Assembly: GCA_017440445.1 (NCBI GenBank) | Contig: JAFSHE010000182.1 | Coordinates: 1 to 6,310, forward strand | Reading direction: 5' to 3' | DNA length: 6,310 nt | Source of the DNA: Oscillospiraceae bacterium | GTDB lineage: Bacteria; Bacillota_A; Clostridia; Oscillospirales; Ruminococcaceae | Part shown: in pieces, positions 1-6,000 of the stretch | Layout: the number at the start of each line of letters is the position of its first letter | Numbering within the stretch: the first letter of the stretch is position 1 | Program-made: the position numbers and the translations under genes | The notes under the pieces: generated by a model | Told to the model about the DNA's origin: nothing | Databases searched by the model: none | What the model saw: the letters and a program-made list of their open reading frames with translations, nothing else

Positions 1-250
1 GGAGGGGTTGGGGAAAGAGAGTGCAGAGGGAAAACCGTCGGGGAGGGGAAATGTCCGCTTTTTGTTTTTTAGTTTTTCTTTTTCCCCTCCCCGAGGGTTG
101 TCCCTTTGCCCCTATCACAAAACAATCTTGAACATGATAACTCACTATTATCACTGAAAATGCATCGTCACGTTCTGTATTTCAAACTACGAAAAAAGCT
201 TTATCACTGATAAACTATCGGCACGCTCTGTATTTAAACAACAAAAAACC
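1..250 (-). repeat. Composite structured repeat, copy R1, 3' of the helicase gene (runs off left edge)
   Basis: Read on the minus strand, this copy starts about 25 bases after the helicase stop codon. In order it holds two related 52-bp units (each with a GTNGTTT(N)AAATAC box, a CGTGMCGAT box and a CAGTGATAA box), a small hairpin TGATAA/TTATCA (135-140 with 148-153), and a 27-bp G/A-rich hairpin with three mismatches (arms 25-51 and 81-107, 29-nt loop 52-80). The 18-mer GGGAAAGAGAGTGCAGAG (11-28, plus strand) is identical in all three copies. Bases 1-109 are identical to the reverse complement of R2. The segment that would pair with the loop lies left of position 1, so this copy is cut by the window edge. 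The function is unknown. It could be a small RNA, a 3'-UTR structure or terminator, or a non-autonomous mobile element. Confidence 0.85.
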
Positions 251-259
251 TATTCATTT

Positions 260-288
260 ATTATACCACATTTTTATTCAATGTGCAA
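260..288 (-). promoter_or_regulatory. Candidate extended -10 promoter reading into R1
   Basis: On the minus strand TTGCAC (283-288) is followed by a 17-bp spacer and TATAAT (260-265). A TG one base upstream of the -10 box gives the extended form TGGTATAAT. The -10 is perfect and the -35 matches only at TTG. The promoter overlaps the last codons and stop of the helicase gene. The expected start near position 253 is just before the first iteron of R1, so the repeat may be transcribed as a separate RNA. AT-rich sequence around a stop codon can produce such boxes by chance, and equally good boxes are not seen before R2 or R3. Confidence 0.45.
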
Positions 289-2493
289 GCCATCCCCGCC
301 CGAAAGGAATTTCTGAGTCCTCTCCATGTTTTTCTGCATATCCTCGGTATCGAGGTAGTCCTCGGTGTACTGCTTTTTGAGCAGCTCACGGGGGATGAAG
401 TCGTTATACTTCCCGCATATCTCGCAGTTGTCGGGGATGATGAAGCCGTACTTGTCCGCACCGTTATTGCGGATATCCTCAAGGTCTGCGGCGAGAGCCT
501 CCGCTCCCATATCGGTGTTGACCTCTATACAAACGGGGATGTATCGGCTGAGCCACACGCTTGCATCGTAGCCACGCTCACGCAGGGCGAATACCAGAGC
601 CGCAGCAGCCCTCGTGCCGAGAAACTGGAACACAGCAAACCTTGTGCCTGTTATCGGCACAACGCTGTCCACTGCGGCAAGACCGCCTGTGCGGCACATC
701 CTGCGGATGTCGGAAAGCCTTGACATAGCCGCCTCGTCAAGAAATCCGTACCGCTCGTCGGAGCTTATTACATCACGGATGGCTTTCATCACACGGGTGT
801 GGACGTACTCGTTTCCCGTATCCATCCACATGTTCTTGGAGATGCCCGCTATCTTCTTTACGTAGATGCGGCGCTCTGCCTTGTCAAGCTCCGTTACCTC
901 CCATGCCTGACCCGCCAGTGCAAACTGCGTACCCTCGGGGAAGGGCGTCTGCACTGTGCCTATCTCCTCGGCGGCGCAGCGGACGGTGTACTCGTCTGGG
1001 ACAGAGAACACCGCAAGGAATTCGTAGTTGCTTACCGCAGCCTCTCCACGGGAGCCGACAAGCAGCCCGCCGCTCTCGCTGCGCTCAAGCTGACCGTTTT
1101 CAAGACAGCGGCGCAGCAGCAGGAGATAGTCCTCCTTGCTGACATGACGAAATGGCGGCAGCGTGAGGATGTACTTCGCAAGGGCTTTCGGGTCGCACTC
1201 GCCGCAGGACGCCATATAGCTCATTGTCTGGTGATATAGGAGCGAATAAGGCAGCTTCGGGAGATACATCGGCTCTATCCACCGCTCACGGGTGTAGAGG
1301 AGTATCATCGCAATACACATCACGAAGTCCCAGTTTACCTCCTTGTAGAACTCCTGCGGGGGAAGCGACATGTCATGACGGAATGCAAAGCGCATCTCCG
1401 CTGTGCCGCCCCGTCTGCCTGTTCTTCCGAGGCGCTGTACAAGTCCCGAAACGGTCAGCGGACAGCCCGTCTGCACTATGCGCTCTAAGTGACCAAGGTC
1501 TATTCCAAGCTCCAGCGTTACCGTTGCGCCGACGCACACGGGGCTTTCAGCGGATTTCATGCTGCTCTCCGCAAACTCCCTCAGTGCGGGTGAGATGTTC
1601 GCATGGTGGACGAGGTACAGCGAGTCACGCTCGCTGCCACGCTGCTGCTGTATGCGCTTAAGATGAGCGATGTTCTCCTCCACCTCTCCCTTGCTGTTTG
1701 CGAAAAGGATACAGCGCTTGTTGTATGTGCTTTCGTAGAGGTAGGAATAGTAGTTCTCCAGCAGCACAGTGCTGTCCGAATTGGGTATCTTCTGCTTGAT
1801 GGGGAAGAATCTCACCGACAGGCGCAGGGAGCGTCCCTTTTCGTTCACGATGGGAGTGATACAGCCTCTGCCCGTACCCATGCACAGCCATTCCTCGGCA
1901 TTCTTCGGGTCACCGAGGGTTGCGGAAAGCCCTATCCTGCGGGGATGAAAGCCAATCAGCCGTGAAAGCCTTTCAAGCAGCGACAAAAGCTGAAGTCCAC
2001 GGTCGTTGTCCATGAAATAATGCACCTCGTCAATGATGACGAAACGCAGGTCGGAGAACAGCTTGTACACGGAGGAGGAGTTGCGCATCAGCATACTCTC
2101 CAGCGACTCGGGAGTGGTCTGGATAACTCCCGCAGGACGTCTTAAAAGGCGCTTTTTCGCAGCGGGAGAGGCGTCCCCGTGCCACTTGGTGACAGGTATC
2201 TCGGCCTCCTCCAGAAGCCCCTCAAGGCGCTCAAACTGGTCGTTTATCAGCGCTTTCAGCGGAGAAAGATACAGCACTCCCACGCTCTGCGAGGGGTTCT
2301 CCCACAGATGGGTAAGTACAGGCAGAAAAGCCGCCTCGGTCTTTCCCGAGGCAGTGCCGGAGCTTAGCAGCAGGTTCTCGTCGGTGTCGAATACCGCCTC
2401 TGTGGCTTTCACCTGTATCTCACGAAGCTCCTCCCACTTGTTGCGGTAGATGTAGTCCTGTATAAACGGAGCGTAGCGGTAGAAAACGCTCAT
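274..2493 (-). CDS. Lhr/BrxHI-like superfamily II DEVH-box helicase (739 aa)
   Basis: ATP-dependent nucleic acid helicase or translocase, expected to be cytoplasmic and to act on DNA. The SF2 motifs appear in order: a Q-motif-like segment REIQVKA (24-30), Walker A GTASGKT (46-52), motif Ia LSPLKALINDQ (76-86), Ib TTPESL (126-131), II DEVH (155-158), III SAT (190-192), IV ILFANSK (262-268), V TLELGIDLG (326-334) and VI QRLGRTGRRG (353-362). All catalytic residues are present. The roughly 360-residue C-terminal part is the winged-helix and Lhr-type extension, ending in an FIPRELLKKQYTEDYLD segment typical of Lhr-like proteins. The start is supported by AGAGAGGTGA four bases before the ATG. The family, next to a BrxD-like ATPase, occurs in BREX type 2-like and TerB-associated loci. 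A specific role here is inferred. A CEIC pair near residue 692 is noted without an assigned role. A general repair helicase is the alternative reading. Confidence 0.93.
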   Translation of the reverse strand: MSVFYRYAPFIQDYIYRNKWEELREIQVKATEAVFDTDENLLLSSGTASGKTEAAFLPVLTHLWENPSQSVGVLYLSPLKALINDQFERLEGLLEEAEIPVTKWHGDASPAAKKRLLRRPAGVIQTTPESLESMLMRNSSSVYKLFSDLRFVIIDEVHYFMDNDRGLQLLSLLERLSRLIGFHPRRIGLSATLGDPKNAEEWLCMGTGRGCITPIVNEKGRSLRLSVRFFPIKQKIPNSDSTVLLENYYSYLYESTYNKRCILFANSKGEVEENIAHLKRIQQQRGSERDSLYLVHHANISPALREFAESSMKSAESPVCVGATVTLELGIDLGHLERIVQTGCPLTVSGLVQRLGRTGRRGGTAEMRFAFRHDMSLPPQEFYKEVNWDFVMCIAMILLYTRERWIEPMYLPKLPYSLLYHQTMSYMASCGECDPKALAKYILTLPPFRHVSKEDYLLLLRRCLENGQLERSESGGLLVGSRGEAAVSNYEFLAVFSVPDEYTVRCAAEEIGTVQTPFPEGTQFALAGQAWEVTELDKAERRIYVKKIAGISKNMWMDTGNEYVHTRVMKAIRDVISSDERYGFLDEAAMSRLSDIRRMCRTGGLAAVDSVVPITGTRFAVFQFLGTRAAAALVFALRERGYDASVWLSRYIPVCIEVNTDMGAEALAADLEDIRNNGADKYGFIIPDNCEICGKYNDFIPRELLKKQYTEDYLDTEDMQKNMERTQKFLSGGDGLHIE

Positions 2494-2497
2494 GGTG

Positions 2498-2507
2498 TCA
2501 CCTCTCT
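2498..2507 (-). promoter_or_regulatory. Ribosome binding site of the helicase gene
   Basis: On the minus strand AGAGAGGTGA ends four bases before the ATG at 2493. The AGGTGA part matches the extended anti-Shine-Dalgarno sequence and fixes this start. No convincing promoter is visible between it and the foldback element just upstream, so any promoter for this gene may lie within or beyond that element. Confidence 0.7.
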
Positions 2508-2520
2508 TTATAGTTTTAAT

Positions 2521-2702
2521 GAGGAATCAGGAGTGAGGAATGAGGAATTATGGTTGCGGCTATCGCCGCATATCTCAATTTTCTGTCTGGCTTTACATGC
2601 GACTGCATATTGTTTTTGCGATACGTTACGGCGCAGCCGTTTTGAGATATCATCCTGCGCAGCGGGATACAATAATTCCTCATTCCTCACTCCTCATTCC
2701 TC
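2521..2702. mobile_element. MITE-like foldback element between divergent genes
   Basis: The outer 31 bp at each end (2521-2551 and 2672-2702) are inverted repeats with a single mismatch, built from reiterated GAGGAATGAGGA-type words. Further in, ATATCTCAA and TTGAGATAT pair again, and the centre holds small hairpins (GCGGC TATC GCCGC and ACGGC GCA GCCGT). The whole 182-bp segment can fold into one long imperfect hairpin and has no plausible gene of its own. This is the form of a miniature inverted-repeat element. It lies between the divergently transcribed helicase and DUF4373 genes. It accounts for the spurious upstream extension of the DUF4373 reading frame. No clear target-site duplication was found. 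Confidence 0.75.
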
Positions 2703-2769
2703 ACTTCCTGATAGTTTCTTTCAGTCTTTTGCAGTTCAGACCATGCCACAATCCTCTTGAATACATAAA

Positions 2770-2775
2770 AGGAGG
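2770..2775 (+). promoter_or_regulatory. Strong ribosome binding site deciding the DUF4373 start
   Basis: AGGAGG stands seven bases before the ATG at 2783. The frame is open for 81 codons further upstream to an ATG at 2540, but that start lies inside the foldback element and has no comparable site, so 2783 is chosen. Confidence 0.9.
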
Positions 2776-2782
2776 AAAAGAA

Positions 2783-3961
2783 ATGGCACAGATAAAACGA
2801 GGACTTGATTACTACGCCCACAACGTGGGCATGACCGCCGACAGGCGGCTTATAGGCATCCGCCGAGAATACGGCAGCGTGGGGATAGACGTACTTTTTG
2901 CGCTGTACGATATGATATACAGCCACACGGGGTATTATCTTGAATACAACAGCCGCACCCGCAGCGATGTATTGTGGGAGCTTGGCGGCATCGTCCGTGG
3001 GAAGAACTCACCCGAGGACAGCGTCATAGCCGAGATAATAGAGGCATTCGTGGTGGCGGGACTGTTCGACAGGGAGCTTTACAGCAAGGGGATACTCACC
3101 TCCGCACAGGTGCAGGAGCAGTATTATATGAGTACGCTCCGCCGCAGGAGAGTGGAAGTCCGTCGTGACGTGTGGATACTCTCAGAGGAGCAGATGAAAA
3201 CACTTTATGACAAAAGCCCCATACTGGAATATCTGTCCAAATCCGAAGATGTAAGCAATATGTCAACATCATGTCAACAAGATGTCAGCATAATGTCAGC
3301 AGATTGTACTCAAAATGTCAACATTTTGCCACAAAGCAAAGGAAAGAAAATAGAAAAAAAAGAAAAGAATATCGAGAGCATAGCAGAGCAGACCGCTCCG
3401 TCGGGCGGCGTCGGCTGCGCCGACCTGCACGCTTGCGCTGATAAGGATATTTCTTGTGTTGATAAGTCTGGTTTTTCTTCGGGAAACGAATGTGCATCGG
3501 CTGAAAAGACTGACGCTCCCGCTGATATGGCTGATGCTCCCGATAAGACAGACATCACTGCTGATATGACAGCTATTCCCGACAAGAAAGAACCTCCCGA
3601 TACGGAAAAACTTTCAACAGAAAGCAGTTCGGATGTTGAAAAAAAGCCCGAAAGCACCTCGGGCAGAAATAAACGATACTCTCCCGAGGAGATGGAACAG
3701 AACATCCGTGACGAGTTGATGTCAATATATGGCAAAGCCATAGTCACGCAGTACGAGCAGAAATTCCTGCGATGGGTGCAGAAAACAGGCGCAAAGCGTG
3801 CTGAAATGTATCCGCAGATACAGAAATGGCTGCTGCAGGATATAGGAAATCCCTGTGTGACCACCTCGGATATGCCAAAAGAGAGCTTCGAGATGTCAAG
3901 CGTGGATGTCACCTCAGCCATGGAGGATATACTGAACAAATACCGCCTGACGGATATTTAG
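2783..3961 (+). CDS. DUF4373 (Lin1244/Lin1753-like) replisome-organizer protein (392 aa)
   Basis: Residues 5-125 match the DUF4373 N-terminal domain: a GLDYYAHNVGM opening, REYGSVGIDVLFALYDMIYSHTGYYLEYN, a GLFD turn, then GILTSAQVQEQYYMSTLRRRRVEV. The family is common in Firmicutes phages and mobile elements and is related to DnaD/replisome-organizer proteins that bind an origin and help load the helicase. That role is family knowledge and is not shown here. Residues 156-181 are encoded by an 11-bp iteron array. Residues 185-300 form a lysine-rich then acidic, low-complexity linker with ADM/PDK(T) repeats and several cysteines (212, 218, 225, 237). Residues 295-355 form a second predicted helical domain (YSPEEMEQNIRDELMSIYGK onward, then a WVQKTG segment). 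The gene runs opposite to both neighbours and has no phage or plasmid partner genes in view, so it may be a remnant or part of a cryptic element. Confidence 0.85.
   Translation: MAQIKRGLDYYAHNVGMTADRRLIGIRREYGSVGIDVLFALYDMIYSHTGYYLEYNSRTRSDVLWELGGIVRGKNSPEDSVIAEIIEAFVVAGLFDRELYSKGILTSAQVQEQYYMSTLRRRRVEVRRDVWILSEEQMKTLYDKSPILEYLSKSEDVSNMSTSCQQDVSIMSADCTQNVNILPQSKGKKIEKKEKNIESIAEQTAPSGGVGCADLHACADKDISCVDKSGFSSGNECASAEKTDAPADMADAPDKTDITADMTAIPDKKEPPDTEKLSTESSSDVEKKPESTSGRNKRYSPEEMEQNIRDELMSIYGKAIVTQYEQKFLRWVQKTGAKRAEMYPQIQKWLLQDIGNPCVTTSDMPKESFEMSSVDVTSAMEDILNKYRLTDI
3249..3323 (+). repeat. Phased 11-bp iteron array inside the replication gene (candidate origin)
   Basis: The 9-mer ATGTCARCA occurs at 3260, 3271, 3282, 3293 and 3315, with an 8/9 match (ATGTAAGCA) at 3249 and a decayed copy at 3304. 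All seven positions are exactly 11 bp apart, about one helical turn, so all copies face one side of the DNA. Because 11 is not a multiple of three, successive copies fall in different codon frames, so the repeat is held at the DNA level. The protein shows only the resulting 11-residue echo (DVSNMS... / DVSIMS... / NVNILP). An A-rich tract follows at once. Origin iterons within an initiator gene are known in phages such as lambda (O gene). Confidence 0.7.
3331..3371 (+). other. A-rich tract next to the iterons, candidate unwinding element
   Basis: About 40 bases are almost entirely A with scattered G and very few pyrimidines. They encode the lysine-rich stretch near residues 184-196. The position directly beside the iterons is where a DNA-unwinding element would be expected. 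The lysine codons alone could also explain the composition. Confidence 0.4.
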
Positions 3962-4010
3962 TAAAGGTTGTATGTGACCACCTGCTGTGTGATATCGGGC
4001 GAATTCATCA

Positions 4011-4280
4011 CTTTTCGTAGTTTTAAATACCATCCGTGACAATTGTTTTTCAGTGATAAAGCCTTTTTTGTAGTTTTAAATACTGTTCGTGACAATGTTT
4101 TTTCAGTGATAATAGTGGATTATCGTGTTCGGAATTATTTTGTGATAGGAGCAAAGGGACAACCCTCGGGGAGGGGAAAAAGAAAAACTAAAAAACAAAA
4201 AGCGGACATTTCCCCTCCCCGACGGTTTTCCCTCTGCACTCTCTTTCCCCAACCCCTCCCCTTTGTCCGCTTTTTATTTT
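4011..4280 (+). repeat. Composite structured repeat, copy R2, 3' of the DUF4373 gene
   Basis: Starts about 50 bases after the DUF4373 stop. It has two 53-bp units (GTAG boxes at 4017 and 4070; each unit runs GTAGTTTTAAATAC, then CGTGACAA, then TTTTTCAGTGATAA). Next come a TGATAA/TTATCG hairpin (4107-4112 with 4120-4125) and a 27-bp hairpin with three mismatches (4153-4179 with 4209-4235, loop 4180-4208). The invariant 18-mer CTCTGCACTCTCTTTCCC is at 4232-4249. The last 12 loop bases AAAAAGCGGACA (4197-4208) are exactly complementary to TGTCCGCTTTTT (4264-4275), which would form a pseudoknot or an alternative terminator-like helix ending in a T tract. It is the only copy on the plus strand and follows the only plus-strand gene. 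Bases 4011-4280 contain no credible gene. Confidence 0.88.
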
Positions 4281-4351
4281 CTGTCTAGTCGGTTTGAGAC
4301 AGGATAGTTTTATTGCGCTTTGCATTGCGATATGACAAAACAATCCTGAGC

Positions 4352-4635
4352 CGCCCCCACAAAAAACGAGGAGGGGGTTAGGGGTCGGGAAAGAGAGTGC
4401 AGAGAGGAAAACGAGGGGGAAGGGGGATACTCGTTTTTGTGCCAGTTTTCTTTCCCCCTTCCCCCTGGGTTTCCTCTTTGCTAAAGGCGCATATAAAGCC
4501 TGAACATGATAACCCACTATTATCACTGAAAAACTACCGTCATGGAATGTATTTCAAACTACAAAAAAGGCTTTATCACTGAAAGACAACCGTCACGGAA
4601 TGTATTTAAAACAACGGATAAAGCTTTATCACAAT
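4352..4635 (-). repeat. Composite structured repeat, copy R3, 3' of the ATPase gene
   Basis: Read on the minus strand it begins about 25 bases after the ATPase stop, with a perfect palindrome GATAAAGCTTTATC (4617-4630). Then come two 53-bp units, the TGATAA/TTATCA hairpin (4507-4512 with 4520-4525) and a 25-bp G/A-rich hairpin (arms 4403-4427 and 4453-4477, loop 4428-4452). The 18-mer shared by all copies is at 4387-4404. The hairpin sequence differs from R1/R2 (GGGGGAAGGGGGA core instead of TCGGGGAGGGGAAA) but stays paired. The loop segment at 4430-4440 is complementary to 4359-4370 (ACAAAAAACGAG) with one bulged base, the same long-range pairing as in R2 with different bases. The stretch 4281-4351 between R2 and R3 is AT-rich and I see nothing definite in it. 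Confidence 0.85.
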
Positions 4636-4660
4636 ACAAACCCGACCACAGGTAGTTCCT

Positions 4661-5968
4661 TTACAGCTCAAAATCCTCAAAGCCGTCGGTGTCGGAATTA
4701 TCCTCGCTCTGGGAAAACTCGAAGCTCTCCTCGCCCATAAGCTGCGGGAGAGTCTTGTCGGGATTCTGATACGCCATATTCAGCAGCTCCACGAAATCCC
4801 TTATCATCTCACGGGGAGTGATGTTCTTATCCGCTCCCACACGGGAGAATTCCGCCTTGATAAAGTATATCCTGTCCTCCAGCGTGATTCGGCTCTCGTA
4901 GCCATACAGCCCCGCATGTATCTCGGAAAGCTTTTCGGTAAGCACTGTAAGCTCCTCGTAGGTCAGCGGACGCAGCTTTATTATCGGCGCAAGCATATCA
5001 TGGGTTTCATCGGTGGCGAAGCGGCCTCTCTCCAGACGTGAGCGCAGAGCCTCATAGCTGAACACTCCGCGGCGTGGGTCCTCGATACACTGCGGCGTGC
5101 CGCCCATGATTATTCCGAGGTTTGCCGCCTTGCCCTGGAGCGCATCGTTATACATCATCAGCATCTTTTCATAGTTATACTGACGTGTTACGGAATGGGG
5201 TATCTTCATGATATTGACAAGCTCGTCTATCATCACGATAAGCCCCTTATAGCCCGCCGCCACAAGGAATGCGGTGATTATCTTAAGATACTCGTACCAG
5301 TTGTCATCGGTGATTATAGTTGTGACCTCAAGCTCCTGCTTTGCCTCGGTCTTGGTGGAATACTCGCCCCTCAGCCACTTTACGGCGCAGGCGGTCTTAT
5401 CGGGGATATCCAGACGAAAGCCCCTGTAATACTCCAGTATCACCTTTTCAAAATCGAAGCCATGCACCATGTCCCGAAGCGAGGAGATACGAAGTCTTAT
5501 CCTGCGCTCCATCTCGGTATCGAAAAACGGATTTTCAGGCTGAGTGCCGTCCTCGATGACCTCGTTACGGATGCCTGTCAGCCACTTCTCCAATATAAGC
5601 GGCAGCGCACCGCCATCGGGCTTTGTCTTGACCGACATATTCTTCATCAGCTCACGGTAGGTGGCAAGGCCCTGTCCCTTACTGCCCATCAGCTTGCGCT
5701 CGGGAGAGAGGTCTGCATCCACCACCACGAAGCCCCTGTCCATCACATGCTGGCGCATGGTCTGGAGCAGAAAGCTCTTGCCGCTGCCGTATCTTCCCAC
5801 GATAAAGCGGAAGAATGCCCCGCCCTGCTCGCATATCTCCACATCGTGGAGCAGTGCGTTTATCTCCGCTGTGCGGCCGACCGCTATATATCCAAGCCCC
5901 GTGCGGGGTACAACGCCGCCTTTCAGCGCATTTATCAGATTTGAGGCTATCCTCTTTGGTACTGTCAT
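4661..5968 (-). CDS. BrxD-like (DUF2791) P-loop ATPase (435 aa)
   Basis: AAA+/STAND-like ATPase of the DUF2791 family, which includes the BREX ATP-binding protein BrxD. Expected to be cytoplasmic and to work with a partner helicase on DNA. The start IASNLINALKGGVVPRTGLGYIAVGR is the usual N-terminus of the family. Walker A GRYGSGKS is at 58-65, Walker B LIVMIDEL at 243-250, a sensor-like IIMGGTPQ at 286-293, and the conserved RRGVFSYEALRSRLERGRF with candidate arginine fingers at 299-317. The C-terminus is an acidic tail (about 413-435). The ATG has an AAGAAAGGG site nine bases upstream. The gene points the same way as the helicase, 2.2 kb downstream. Such ATPase-helicase pairs occur in BREX type 2-like and TerB-domain loci (family knowledge). 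A defence or DNA-processing role here is inferred. Upstream partners are not in view. Confidence 0.92.
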   Translation of the reverse strand: MTVPKRIASNLINALKGGVVPRTGLGYIAVGRTAEINALLHDVEICEQGGAFFRFIVGRYGSGKSFLLQTMRQHVMDRGFVVVDADLSPERKLMGSKGQGLATYRELMKNMSVKTKPDGGALPLILEKWLTGIRNEVIEDGTQPENPFFDTEMERRIRLRISSLRDMVHGFDFEKVILEYYRGFRLDIPDKTACAVKWLRGEYSTKTEAKQELEVTTIITDDNWYEYLKIITAFLVAAGYKGLIVMIDELVNIMKIPHSVTRQYNYEKMLMMYNDALQGKAANLGIIMGGTPQCIEDPRRGVFSYEALRSRLERGRFATDETHDMLAPIIKLRPLTYEELTVLTEKLSEIHAGLYGYESRITLEDRIYFIKAEFSRVGADKNITPREMIRDFVELLNMAYQNPDKTLPQLMGEESFEFSQSEDNSDTDGFEDFEL

Positions 5969-5977
5969 TTATATCAG

Positions 5978-5986
5978 CCCTTTCTT
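5978..5986 (-). promoter_or_regulatory. Ribosome binding site of the ATPase gene
   Basis: On the minus strand AAGAAAGGG ends nine bases before the ATG at 5968. It is a moderate match. The start also agrees with the usual N-terminus of the family. Confidence 0.55.
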
Positions 5987-6000
5987 GATTTCATTCCGAA

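Noticed and set aside
200..214. TTTATCAGTGATAAA palindrome resembling the core of a tet operator
   Set aside because: Only one of the six iterons has both half-sites, the flanks differ from tetO, and there is no tetR or tetracycline-resistance gene here. It is probably a chance by-product of the iteron.
2540..2782. 81-codon upstream extension of the DUF4373 gene
   Set aside because: It lies within the foldback element, has no ribosome binding site, and the family N-terminus begins at the ATG at 2783 behind AGGAGG.
3310..3939. 209-codon open frame opposite the DUF4373 gene
   Set aside because: Serine-rich low-complexity translation that mirrors the acidic linker on the real strand, with no motif or supported start.
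4011..4130. Regularly spaced repeats suggesting a CRISPR array
   Set aside because: Only two units per copy, no unique spacers of constant length between identical repeats, the between-box bases are themselves similar across units, and no cas gene is present.
4165..4179. G-quadruplex from the GGGGAGGGG tracts
   Set aside because: Only two G-runs on one strand near each other; the C-rich partner arm makes a duplex hairpin the simpler explanation.
4188..4526. 112-codon open frame across the R2-R3 repeats
   Set aside because: The translation is of hairpin and polypyrimidine repeat sequence. The conserved pattern there is base pairing and not codons.
5195..5944. 249-codon open frame on the plus strand opposite the ATPase gene
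   Set aside because: The ATPase frame has clear family motifs. The opposite frame has no recognisable domain and is explained by codon bias of the true gene.
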